DNA of 64,000 nucleotides from Ligustrum vulgare. Lineage: Eukaryota > Streptophyta > Magnoliopsida > Lamiales > Oleaceae. Shown in pieces: positions 32,886-44,242 of this stretch. Each line of letters opens with the position of its first letter. Within the stretch, counting starts at the first letter, position 1. A program made the translations under genes and the position numbers. The notes below the pieces were generated by a model. It saw nothing but the letters and a program-made list of their open reading frames with translations, did not search any database and had not been told where the DNA came from. The stretch spans positions 51,464,592 through 51,528,591 of the forward strand of contig OY743182.1 in the NCBI GenBank assembly GCA_963555705.1. Direction: 5' to 3'.

Positions 32886-35800
32886 ATGCTTGATGGGTCA
32901 AACTTCAAGGATTGGAAAGAGAACGCACTAATTGTTCTCGGCTGCATGGATCTTGACCTTGCTCTCAGGGTTGAGCAACCGGCTTCTCTTACGGATGCAA
33001 GTTCACCTGATGACAGGAGGAACTTTGAGAAGTGGGAACGCTCAAATCGCATGAGTCTAATGATCATTAAGCGCGGCATTCCGGAAGCCTTTAGGGGCGC
33101 AGTATCTGAAGAGGTAACTAATGCCAAGCAATTCCTTGCCGAACTTGAAAAGCGTTTTGCTAAAAACGATAAGGCTGAAACAAGCACGCTTCTGCAAAGC
33201 TTGATTTCAATGAAGTACAGAGGCAAGGGGAACATAAGGGAGTACATCATGAAGATGTCTCATACTGCTTCAAAACTTAAGGCACTAAAGCTCGACTTGT
33301 CTGATGACTTGCTCGTGCATTTAGTATTGATATCGCTTCCTGCACATTTCAGTCAGTTTAAGGTCAGTTACAACTGTCAAAGGGAGAAATGGACTCTAAA
33401 TGAGCTCATTTCATGTTGTGTGCAAGAGGAAGAAAGGCTAAAGCAGGATAGAACTGAAATTGCTAACTTGGCAAGTACCTCTAAGGATAAGGGCAAGAAA
33501 AGAAAAACAGAATATGAAGCTGTTAAGGGTCCAGATCAAAAGAAGCCACATAAGGACAAAGAGGGTTGTTTCTTTTGCCTGAAACCTGGACATTTAAAGA
33601 AGGATTGTACCAAATACAACGCTTGGCGTGCAAAGAAAGGTACATTTCTTAATTTGGTCTGTTCTGAGGTTAATTTAGCTTCAGTACCTACAAACACTTG
33701 GTGGTTAGATTCTGGTGCTACTACTCACATAAGTGTTTCTATGCAGGGTTGCCTGTTCTGCCGAAAGCCAAGTGATGCTGAAAGATTCATCTTTGTGGGC
33801 GATGGAAAATCGGTGGAAGTTGAAGCAATAGGAACTTTTAGGTTGTTATTGGGAACTGGTTTTTATTTGGATTTGAAAGACACTTTTTTTGTACCGTCAT
33901 TTAGACGGAATTTGGTTTCTATTTCCTTATTGGACAAATCAGGATATTATTGTTCTTTTGGAAATTGTCAGTTTAGTCTTTCTTTAAATTCAAATATTGT
34001 TGGTACTGGTTCATTATGTTCGTACGATAACCTATATTTGCTTGATACTATTGCATCATATAATGAAACCTTGTATGTGGAATCACGTGGTACTAAGCGA
34101 AAATTAAATAAAGAAAATTCGGCAAAACTATGGCACAAGCGCTTAGGTCACATCTCAAAAACTAGAGTTGAACGACTTGTGTCAGATGGCATTTTGGATT
34201 CCCTCGACTTTACGGACTTTGATGTTTGTATTGATTGTATCAAGGGAAAACAGACCAAAACGAGAAGGTTAGGTGCTAATAGAACTTCGGACGTCTTAGA
34301 ATTGATACACACGGATATTTGTGGACCATTCCCTACGGCTTCCTGGAATGGTCAACAATACTTTATATCATTCATAGACGATTACTCACGTTATGGGCAT
34401 CTATATCTTATTCATGAAAAGTCTGAGTCACTGGACATGTTCAAAGCTTTCAAAGCTGAAGTTAAGAATCAACTCAACAAGAAAATTAAAAGCGTTAGAT
34501 CTGATCGTGGTGGTGAGTACTACGGCAGATATGACGGTTCAGGTGAACAACGTCCAGGACCATCTGCTAGATTCCTAGAGGAATGTGGAATCGTCCTACA
34601 GTACACCATGCCAGGTTCTCCTAGCATGAATGGTGTAGCTGAAAGACGAAACAGGACTCTTAAGGATATGGTAAGGAGTATGATTAGTCATTCCACTTTG
34701 CCAAAATCACTCTGGGGAGAAGCATTAAAGACTGCAGCTTATATTCTGAATAGAGTACCAACTAAAGCTGCTGCTAAAACACCTTATGAGCTTTGGACAG
34801 GCAGAAAGCCTAGTCTAAAGCATTTCCACATTTGGGGATGTCTAGCTGAGGCAAGGCCTTATAGGCCGCATGAGGATAAATTGGACTCCAAAACAATTAG
34901 CAGCTACTTTATTGGTTATTCTAAGCGATCAAGGGGCTACAAATTTTATAATCCCACGCTTAAGTCAATTTTTGAAACGGGAAATGCAACATTTTTTGAG
35001 GATGTTGAGTTTGGGGGGAGAAATAAGGTTAGAGACATTATCTTTGAGGAAGAAGCTGAGGAATGATCGATTTCGATTCCTACTGTTACTTTTGACAATG
35101 TGCAGGTTTCTATACCTGTCATTGATCAAGAAGTATCGATTTCGATTCCTACTGTTACTTTTGACAATGTGCAGGTTTCTATACCTGTCATTGATCAAGA
35201 AGTACATCCGGAAACTCAGCATGATAATGTTGAAGAAACTCCCATCCAAAATCCAGAAATACAAACTCAACAACCTCAACAAACAATACCATTAAGGCGA
35301 TCCACTCGAGAAAGGAAAAATGCTATTTCGGATGACTATGTAGTATTTCTCCAAGAACATGAGGAAAATAATGGAATGATGAAAAATGATCCAATCAATT
35401 TTCATCAGGCCATGAAGGGTTCTGACTCTCAAAATTGGATTGATGCCATGAATGAGGAGTATAAGTCTATGCAAGACAATAAAGTTTGGGATCTTGTCCC
35501 ATTACCAGAAGGTGCGAAACCCATTGGTTGTAAATGGATTTTTAAAACCAAAGGGATTCGAAAGGTAATGTGAAAAGATATAAGGCTCGTCTTGTAGCTA
35601 AAGGCTTTACACAAAAGGAAGGTATTGACTTCAAAGAGACTTTCTCTCCGGTTTCAACGAAAGACTCTTTCAGGACAGTCATGGCACTTGTTGCACATTT
35701 TGACCTTGAGTTACATCAGATGGATGTAAAGACGGCGTTTCTCAATGGAGACATTGATGAGACGATTTATATGGTGCAACCAGAAAAATTCGTGTCAGGA

Positions 35801-36970
35801 GACTCGAAGAATATGGTTTGCAAATTAAAGAAATCCATCTATGGACTCAAGCAAGCTTCCCGTCAGTGGTACTACAAATTTCATCAGGTGATCATCTCGT
35901 TTGGTTTTGAGATAAATGTTGTTGATGATTGTGTGTATCACAAGTTCAGTGGGAGTAAGCATATTTTCCTGGTTTTGTATGTCGATGACATACTGCTTGC
36001 CACTAATGATATAGGCATGTTGCACGAAACCAAGAGCTTTCTGTCAAGGAATTTTGAGATGAAAGATCTTGGGGACGCCTCTTTCGTATTAGGAATTCAG
36101 ATACACCGGGACCGCTCTCGGGGTATTCTTGGATTATCACAAAAGAGCTATATCGATAAAGTACTTGTAAGGTTTGGCATGCAGGATAGTAAACCAGGGG
36201 ACACCCATGTTGCTAAGGGAGACAAATTTAGTCTCAATCAGTGCTCGAAAAATAATCTTGAAGTTAAGGAAATGCAAAAGATTCCCTATGCATCAGCTGT
36301 TGGGAGTCTGATGTATGCTCAAGTTTGTACACGTCCAGACATAGCGTTCATTGTTGGAATGCTAGGCAGATATTTAAGTAACCCTGGAATGGATCATTGG
36401 AAAGCAGCAAAGAGGGTTATGAGGTACTTGAAGAGAACAAGAGATTGCATGCTTACATACAGCAGATCGGATAAGTTAGAGATCGTAGGATACTCCGATT
36501 CTGATTTTGCGGGATGCCAAGACAGTAGAAGATCCACATCAGGCTACATATACCTGCTAGCTGGAGGAGCCATTTCCTGGAGGAGTGCTAAGCAGACACT
36601 CGTAGCTTCTTCCACTATGGCAGCAGAATTTGTAGCTTATTATGAGGCATCTAATCATGGGATATGGCTGCGAAATTTTGTCACCGGGCTGCGCATTCTG
36701 AATGGAATTGAAAGACCATTAAAGTTATATTGTGACAATAACTCTGCAGTGCTATATTCCAATAACAACAGGAGTTCAACTAAGTCAAAACACATTGACA
36801 TTAAGTTCCTGGTTGTGAAGGAAAGGGTACAGAGTAGACAGATTTCCATAGAGCATATTGGGACAAACTCCATGATTGCGGATCCGCTTACTAAGGGATT
36901 AGCACCCAAGGTCTTTCACGAGCACACTGCTCGTATGGGTGTAATATTTCTTGAGGATATCATGATTTAG
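32886..36970 (+). pseudogene. Copia gag-pol of the young element, two lesions
   Basis: Frame 1 runs 32886-35066 (726 residues): capsid, zinc knuckle [14 protein letters not shown] near residue 228, protease [10 protein letters not shown] near 272, pre-integrase LWHKRLGH near 415, integrase with [15 protein letters not shown] and AERRNRTL (D, D, E) near 475-590. It ends at a TGA (35064-35066), but the same frame stays open to 35573. A one-base shift just before 35570 moves to the next frame, 35570-36970: RT (RYKARLVAKGF, YVDDILLA near residue 136) and RNase H (YSDSDFAGC, YCDNNSAV). The frame is also open upstream of the first ATG (to about 32838), so the true gag start may be spliced or earlier. 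Otherwise full length. Confidence 0.9.
35067..35204 (+). repeat. 69-bp tandem duplication in copia pol
   Basis: Two nearly perfect 69-bp units starting TCGATTTCGATTCC encode 23 residues each, in frame (VTFDNVQVSIPVIDQEV repeated). They begin immediately after the TGA stop. The minus-strand sister has a single unit. Confidence 0.85.
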
Positions 36971-37384
36971 TGGGAGTTTGTATTTTGGTTGCTTTATGTT
37001 TTGGTTTTGGACACATTTGTGTATTTGGATAATTTTCTGTACAGAAATAAAATATTCAGTTCATTCTACTCTGTTACATTATGTTTGGTATTGATCTCAC
37101 CTAAGGAATAAAGTCGGACCAATTGAAAATAGGCATGTTTGGATCACATAACATGTAATTTTCATACTACACTCTCATGATTGATCTATGTCATTTGGTT
37201 GTATTGGTATACGTGACCATTGATGGATTTAGTTACGATTAATGTAACGACAGTCGCTTTGATCCTATATTGATATGATTGATGGACGAGATTGTTTGGA
37301 AATACCCTTAATAATGATAGCACATTTTTGAGCTCATAAGGTTGTACACATTTGTAAGGATACATGTGTGGTCCAGTGGGAGAT

Positions 37385-37836
37385 TGTTGGATAAATTCAA
37401 TAATATGGGGCCAAACATGTATAAAATAAAATGTGTGGTGCTATCTTAAGGATTTAGTCAATGCAGTGATCCACTAAAGATTATTCGGGACTAATGGGTA
37501 TTAAGTGTCGTGAGATTAAAGTGTAGAGACGGATTCAATGTTTTAAATTGATGAGGGGCCAATTTAATAACATTGAAACATGATAGTTGCCCTACAACTA
37601 TTTATACAGGTCATGGTCCCCAATTGAGCGCGGCTTTTCATAATTCTCTGCATCCCCGTCAACAGAGAACAAACATAAGGAGAAAACCACGAATCAGTTG
37701 GAAGGCCATAACTCGTTCAATCAAACGCAATAATGAATTCAGGTACGCTTCCGCTTCAGTATCGATCTTGATAATTACAGCATGATGTTCGTGGATTTTA
37801 GATGAACATTCATCTATATCAAAATTAATTTTAACA
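37385..37836 (+). repeat. Young copia 3' LTR
   Basis: 452 bp, one base different from the 5' LTR. Followed by the TACCC target duplicate. Confidence 0.93.
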
Positions 37837-37841
37837 TACCC

Positions 37842-38490
37842 TGCCCACTTCTTCCCTAAAATCTAACGCATTCAGTCTATCTGATTAAGAAGAAAAAAAT
37901 AACGCATCCAGTGTATCTACGAAGCAGACGGCGCCTCTCCCATTTCATAACCCTAGAAATCGAACCTGAAAATGTTACCCTGCCTATTTCTACCCTAAAA
38001 TCTAATGGATCCATCTATCTACAAACCAGACGCATCGTCACTTCCATAGAAAAGACCTCAGTTCCTTCATCTCTACCGTCTTGGGCCTTATGGACTGATT
38101 ATGCGGTGGCTGATTTCTATGTGTCGATGATGGGAGAGCATGGAGGGGGGTTGCGGATGATGGCTCGAGTTCTTGAACCTTGGGATTTCTCAAGCACGCG
38201 TCCGCTATCTACAAACCAGACGGCCCTTCTCCCCTTTGATTACCCTAGAAATCGAACCAGAAAATTGTGGATGATGGGCTCGAGATCGTGAAGCTTGGAA
38301 TTTGGCTCGAGATCGCGAAGCTTGGGATTTCGCAAGATATTATCTCCACTTTTCTTCCTCACAAATCATTTTTTTTTCTCGGTTAGATCCAAAATTTTCT
38401 TCTGAATATTTGTGTAATCTATGTTTTGGGGTAGGCACGATGGTTTCTGCACTCTGCTTGCTTGAATGTATAAAAGATTGGAGCAAAATG
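37842..38490 (+). other. Helitron 5' region with repeated leader-like segments
   Basis: Several copies of words such as TACCCTAGAAATCGAACC, CTACAAACCAGACG and GCTCGAGATCG recur at 37910-38330, suggesting local duplication of a 5' UTR-like segment. A 126-codon ORF at 37911 is not convincing as a gene. Confidence 0.4.
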
Positions 38491-38492
38491 GA

Positions 38493-38612
38493 ATGATTGC
38501 AAAGCTTGAGACTACAGAGGAGGAACCTGAAATGGAGGAGTACTACGTGATGAATTATTACCCCAGACGGGCCAGACCACAGGGAATTTTGAAGGCCAGT
38601 CCTCAAAAATAA
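38493..38612 (+). other. Small ORF of unknown origin in the Helitron
   Basis: Encodes 39 residues, MIAKLETTEEEPEMEEYY followed by a segment with NYYPRRARPQG, then stops. Composition is coding-like (acidic then basic) and it sits beside captured exons, so it may be another captured fragment. I do not recognise the source. Confidence 0.3.
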
Positions 38613-38646
38613 TATTGGTTATTAAAATCTGACATTGATTTTGAGT

Positions 38647-38842
38647 TTTCTAATTAGCTGTTATCAGATTTATTGTTCTAAGACTACAGATTGGTACTGC
38701 TTTGGGTAATGAACATTTAATGGAAGTCTCAATGTATGTTAGTATACAGCATGATGGAAAAGATTTTCTAAAAAAAAAATGGATTTCGCCTTTTAGAAAG
38801 TTGATTTTTATATAATTGATTTGATTTTGTAATTCTATGCAG
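38647..38842 (+). repeat. Duplicated intron segment, copy 1
   Basis: About 195 bp, TTCTAATTAGCTGTTATC through TTGTAATTCTATGCAG, matches 40027-40228 with a few differences. Both end in an acceptor-like CTATGCAG. Confidence 0.85.
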
Positions 38843-38888
38843 CATTAAATTTGGGTTTTGAAGATCTTTCAAATTCTGGTTTCCGAAA

Positions 38889-40026
38889 ATGAAGGCGGCA
38901 ACGGATGTACCCCCAATGTCTTTGAGCTACGTGCCCCTCATTTCTTGCATTTCTTTCCCTTTTGATTTGATCAGTCACTCAATCGCCAATTCAACATTTT
39001 ACACCTGTTTTATTTTATTTTATCCTCTTTTTTTTTTTGTACAACTACGAATCTCATTCTGAGATGGATTGCCGTGTTTTATTTGTAAAGGTGTTTCTTG
39101 AATCTTGATTTAACTAAATATTCCTAAAAGTTAGAGATTTGAATTAATGTTTGTATATATTATGAGAGTGAGTGTTATTAGTTCTTTTTTTCCTCCAATT
39201 TTAAAAAATAACTCAATCATAGCATAGTATTAATTTGACTTATAATCCTTTATTTATTTATTTATTTTGTTTAATTGGATCTTAGAAAAACAAAGATTTG
39301 TTTTTGTCAAACTTATTGATTCCTTGGAATATGAATTAAAGTTTGAGGCTAACTGTGAAATGTGAGATGAGGTGGAGTAAATTAGATTGTGTTAGGACAA
39401 TGCTGGGTGTAATACTAATCGGGATAGCAGAATTTCTGTTCACAGTAGAAGATGTTGATGAGTAATCCAAGATGGGAATATTTAGTGGCTGATGACAGGT
39501 GTATAAAACCTAAAATTATTTAGACTTTTCATTGCATGCCTAGAGCTATCTATACATGAATATGTGCATAGTATTCCTTCCATGTTGATTTTCTTTTCAA
39601 GTTTTTTTTTTTTTGGGGGGGGGGGGGGGAGAGGGGGGGGCTCTCAATGAGCAGAAGCCGCAAATAAATCTTAGAATTTGTTAATATCTCATAATTTTCT
39701 TCAACAGGGATGCATATGGGTTTGCAATGAGACCTCAGCACTTGCAAAGATACCGTGAATATTCTAATATCTATAAGGTTTCTCTTTTCTGCTTGAACCC
39801 TCTCTTAGGCTGCTAAAATAAAAGAAAATTAGCAGACAAGCTCATTTCTCCTTCCCCCTTCCCTTTCCCTTTCACTTAAACCTCTTGGGTATACCTATTA
39901 ACCAGAATAATATTGCACTTTTGATGATGACTTTAGGAGGAAGAGGAGAGGTCAGATAGGTGGAAAGACTTTCTGGAAAGGCAAACCGAGTCTGAGTTAT
40001 CTGAAAACGATATAAAGTTGAATATT
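38889..40026 (+). pseudogene. Captured TBC-domain (RabGAP) gene fragment
   Basis: Exon 39708-39777 (acceptor CAACAG, donor AAG/GTTTCT) encodes DAYGFAMRPQHLQRYREYS and continues to IYK. The next exon from 39937 (acceptor TTTAG) encodes EEEERSDRWKDFLERQTESE. These match, from knowledge of the family, the conserved N-terminal region of a plant TBC/RabGAP protein just before its GAP domain. A possible first exon starts at ATG 38889 (MKAATDVPP). The GAP catalytic domain is absent. Introns are retained, so it was picked up as genomic DNA. The native gene would act in Rab-dependent membrane traffic. This fragment cannot. Confidence 0.75.
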
Positions 40027-40228
40027 GTTCTAATTAGCTGTTATCTGATTTATTATTCTAAGACTACAGATTGGTATTGCTTTGGATAATGAATATTTAA
40101 TGGCAGTCTCAGACTCTCAATATATTTTAGTATACAGCATGATGGAAAAGATTGTCCAAAAAAAATGGATTTCGCCTTTTAGAAAGTTGATTTTTATATA
40201 ATTGATTTGATTTTGTAATTCTATGCAG
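40027..40228 (+). repeat. Duplicated intron segment, copy 2
   Basis: Second copy of 38647-38842. It directly precedes the MRT4-like exon, whose acceptor it supplies. Confidence 0.85.
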
Positions 40229-40394
40229 TGACTTTATCCAAGACAAAGAAGAAAGGGAGGGAACAAAAATAAAATGTAGTTAATGCGATATAAGAGTTGG
40301 TCGAGAAATACCATTCAGTTTATGTCTTCACTTTTGAGAACATGAGGAATCTCAAGTTTAAAGACTTTAGAGACCAGCTCAAGTCTTCAAGCAG
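40229..40394 (+). pseudogene. Captured MRT4 (mRNA turnover protein 4) exon
   Basis: After an acceptor CTATGCAG the frame reads VTLSKTKKKGREQK, a TAA, NVVNAI, a TAA, then ELVEKYHSVYVFTFENMRNL and KFKDFRDQLKSSSR to a donor at GCAG/GTAGG. This is the N-terminal part of MRT4, a uL10/P0-like nucleolar factor for 60S ribosome assembly, recognised from the family. Two in-frame stops and absence of the remaining exons show it is dead. Known intact MRT4 proteins are over 200 residues. About 55 codons are present here. Confidence 0.88.
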
Positions 40395-40983
40395 GTAGGA
40401 CCAGTACCTTTTAGTTTTATGTTTTATTTTATTTATTGTTTTTTATAAGAATGCTCGTGTTGCTATCGTATGAGAAACATGTGCTTATTATACTTTCGTT
40501 ATTATTTATCATCATTACATTATTGCTGAAGAGTTTCATGTCATAAGTGGGATATAGCAAATTGGTATCACAATAGCTTGAGTTTCTTTAACTTCAACTG
40601 TGTTCTTGGAGTCTTGGTTGAGTATATTTTTTCGCGTAGATTCCCTTCGAAGCAACCATTCCCTTATATACTGTGGCAGCTTTGTTGTTTAGGACATATA
40701 AGTTTAACTAATAGCTTTTAAGGACTATGCATATTAGGTTACATTATTTGCACTCTCGTTAGTAAATAGAGAACATAAGTTTTGAATCTAATTGATGAAC
40801 GTCCTCATTGTATACCCTTGTCAGATTCAGATGGTTTGACTTTGCTTTGATTCTCTTTTATGGGGTTTAGTTTGATATAATGCTTAGAATGCATTATTTC
40901 ATTCCATTATAAATATTAAAATTATATTGTGTTTGAAGTATCAGAATTTATTAAAAAAAAAAAAAAAAAAAAAAAATTCCTTA

Positions 40984-41300
40984 ATGTTTTTTGTGATTTT
41001 TTTTTTTTTTTTAATTTTGATTTTGATTTTGATTTTTCTTTAACACTGAACACATCATTAGTTCCAATAAATATCAGTATAGGGTCTTTAACATGTATTT
41101 ATTTATTTGTCTTTTCATTTCTTTAACTCCTCAAGCACTTTATGGGAGTTACATTTCATATTAATTCATTAATTAAATCATTTACAAACAATTAGTTTCT
41201 TGTCTTTTCTTTTCCTTAACTCCTCAAGGACATTTAATTCAACCCTTAATATTTATACTTTATAAGGTAATGATAATTGTTTTTCATACACATTCATAAC
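40984..41300 (+). repeat. Direct repeat left of the RPA-like gene
   Basis: About 310 bp, from TTTTGATTTTGATTTT through TTTTTCATACACATTCA, is repeated at 43935-44242 with only a few differences. The two copies bracket the RPA-like gene. Confidence 0.88.
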
Positions 41301-41449
41301 TGGTTGGAGATAAAAGCAAATAAAATGGGTTTATAGATTTATCTTATTTCTCTCTATTCCGTGTATATTTTCGTTTCCTTATTATTCGTTTCCACATTTG
41401 GTTATAATAACAACTTTTTTGTTTTCTATATATATATTGTTTGTTGTAG

Positions 41450-43825
41450 CACAAAAGAATAAAGGCATCATTGAACAGGTGGAAGACATGTCATATAATT
41501 TTGAGGTAAACATGGGATTTCTCATTTCTTTGTTTTTGCTAATTTGAGATTTTGAGTGTTGAGAAATTTTGGGTTTGGATTAAAATTTTTTGTCCTTTTA
41601 CTTCCCGTAATTTTTAAAATAAAACTATATGGGGGTTTTTTTTTTTATTTTGCTTTAACTTTAAAGTTTGTTTAGTAGTTTTACTTGCTTTAAGCATGTT
41701 TGATAATATAATTGACTCTTATTTTGTCTCCCCCCCACCACAACTAATGCTAACATTGTATTTTATCTTTATAACATGAAAACCAAATGCATCAGCCTCA
41801 AAAATTGTTACAGAAGTGACGTCTGATTCATCAGTTCATCAACAAAATGAAATGAGTACGAAATTTAGCTTGGAATATATAAAATTCTCCTTTTTCTAAA
41901 TGTATATGTATTAGTTTTGATAGCTTAAATTTGTTTTCATATTTGTAGGATTGATATCATCGAACAATGATTACGATGATATTTCCATAAGTCAATTGAC
42001 TGCATTTGAAGAAGAATGGATTATAAAAGTATCCATACTTCGAAAAGGTTCCATTGAAACTTACAGCAACAAGAATAGCCCCGTTGAAGTCGTAAAACTA
42101 ATTTTATGTGATGCGGAGGTATTTGCAATGTTTTATTATATTAGAATTAGAATTCTCCATTACTTTTCTTACAAGAATTTCATTAATTGTACTGATATCA
42201 TTATACTGATGTGATGAGATTTTCCTAGGGAAGTAAGATCCAGGCTACATTGTTTAAAGACACAATTGAGAAGTTCTTTTCGTTGCTTGAGAGAGGAAGA
42301 TCATACCGAGTTCGAAATGGGAAAATAAGAGCAATTAATCCCCAGTACTTCAATGTGAACAATGAACTTGAACTTACCTTTACAACAAAGACTGAGGTGG
42401 AGGAAATTGAGGACATCATTCCTTTTAGTATTTCAACTTTAAGTCATATAGGATTCTCCAACATCTCAGAATTTGTAGCCGAAGGGAAATTGCTAGGTAT
42501 TATATCTTCATTTACAAATTTGATGCATTCTATATTTATATTTTAAACTAATAGGTTCAATTTTTCCCCAGATATTATAGGGGCAGTGATTAGTGTGAAG
42601 GCTATTTTTGTTATTAGAAGCAAGGGAGTTCAAAAGCGTGAAATCATACTCATGAATGGTAGGTACGTTGCAGAACATATTGCTTTCTTCATTAAAATTA
42701 TATTTGCTTACTTCATAATTGTAAATAATTCAATCTAGCTGATTACCTTTTATTTGGCAGCCTGGAAACAGTTAAGCTGACTTTGTGGGAGACATGGCTG
42801 AGAATGAAGGACAATACCTAGATGACAATGTTAAAGGCATTACAACAATTGCTGCATTCAACATTAAAGCAAGCATCTACGAAGGTGTTCATAAAAACAT
42901 CAAATTATATGTAAATTAGAATATTATTGCAATGAAATAACTCAGCCCTCTTATGCAGGTGAAGTTGGTTTGTCCACAACGAAATGCAGTTATATATTGA
43001 CAAATCCAAATGTAGATGAAGTGACAAAAATAAAGGAAAGGTATAAATTTACTAATCTTCTTGCAAATGTTCATTCCAATTTCTTTGTTTTTATTTAAAA
43101 GTATTATTATAGCAAAATTTGCATATACTTGTAGGATTTTGAGTGTGAAAAGTGAAAATGACTTTCAAATGCTCCTGCCCCAGTCTAAGCGAATGGAAGA
43201 ATCACGAATAGTAACCTTGAATGAGATAGTTGTTGGGAGTGTTGAAGATTTATATTGCTCATTTATAGGGAAAATCAAGAAAGTGCTAAACAAGAATAAT
43301 CCGTGGTTCGAGAATTGTAATTCTTGCAATTCAAGTGTCTATCCATCTGGAGATAAATCTACTGCTTTCTGTCGTCAATGGAATGATCAGGATGCATCGT
43401 TCATAAGAAAATATCTTTTAAGGCTTATTGTCTCTGATGGTGACACTAAAGCATTTATCACTTTATTTGATGCTGCAGAAAGTTTAGTTGGCTGTGGAGT
43501 CGTCGAATATGCTAGAGAAGTACTAACGGTAATTAACAGTTCTAAATTTTTCAACTTCTATTGATACGTCATCCAATTCATACACGTGTTTTATTATTTT
43601 GGATAGGCACAAAAGGAGAAAAGTGTGTACTACAGAAATTTGGTGTTGCTCGACGATAAGAATTACAAGTTTTTGGTGAAGATGGACAATAAAGGTCGGA
43701 GTGATAGAGCTAAGAAACAAATTGTGGTGCAAGAGGTACAGAAAGATACAAATGGAGCAAATAAATCAAAGGAAGTTTGCAGCCGCGAGTTTGAAAAGAA
43801 CAAGAAAATAAAACTAGAAAAGTAG
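41450..43825 (+). pseudogene. RPA70-like single-strand DNA-binding gene of the Helitron
   Basis: Exons with GT-AG borders: 41450-41505 (doubtful), 41949-42118, 42229-42496, 42572-42662, 42761-42884, 42959-43040, 43135-43528 and 43607-43825. The product resembles the large subunit of replication protein A: OB-fold A (SYRVRNGKIRAINPQYFNV; ELELTFTTKT), OB-fold B (ISEFVAEGKL; VISVKAIFVIRSKG; VKLTLW), then the C-terminal fold with a zinc-ribbon-like CNSCNSSVYPSGD segment. The exon at 42761 has a one-base shift just after VKLTLW, putting the rest out of frame, so the copy is probably inactive. RPA-like genes are known passengers of autonomous plant Helitrons and are thought to assist rolling-circle replication. 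Confidence 0.82.
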
Positions 43826-43934
43826 TTCATTATGATATATTCTATTATGTTGCTTTTATTTTCCATCAAATCCATAATGTCTATTTGAACTTATCCAAAA
43901 CTAAAGTTCTAGGCTTATGATTTGAATGAATTTA

Positions 43935-44242
43935 ATTTTTTGTGATTTTTTTTTTAAAATTTGATTTTGATTTTAATTTTTCTTTAACACTGAACACATC
44001 ATTAGTTCCAATAAATATCAATATAGGGTCTTTAACATGTATTTATTTATTTGTCTTTTCATTTCTTTAACTCCTCAAGCACTTTATGGGAGTTACATTT
44101 CATATTAATTCATTAATTAAATCATTTACAAACAATTAGTTTCTTGCCTTTTCTTTTCCTTAACTCCTCAAGGACATTTAATTCAACCCTCAATATTTAT
44201 ACTTTATAAGGTAATGATAATTGTTTTTCATACACATTCAAG
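43935..44242 (+). repeat. Direct repeat right of the RPA-like gene
   Basis: Second copy of 40984-41300. It begins about 110 bp after the RPA stop codon. Confidence 0.88.

Larger units (their letters stand above)
30590..37836 (+). mobile_element. Young Ty1/copia retrotransposon
   Basis: LTRs 30590-31041 and 37385-37836 are both 452 bp and differ at one position (T against C near 30835 and 37630). The target duplication TACCC (30585-30589, 37837-37841) is exact. The primer site AGTGGTATCAGAGCC starts at 31042. The purine tract AGTGGGAGAT ends at 37384. All copia domains are present in order, with one stop and one frameshift. The single LTR difference points to a very recent insertion. It shares leader and coding sequence with the minus-strand element at 7516 but has different LTRs. 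A SINE sits in its leader. Confidence 0.95.

Noticed and set aside
32831..33250. 139-codon minus-strand ORF
   Set aside because: It is the shadow of the young copia gag.
37911..38291. 126-codon ORF at the start of the Helitron body
   Set aside because: It covers internally repeated UTR-like DNA and resembles no family I know.
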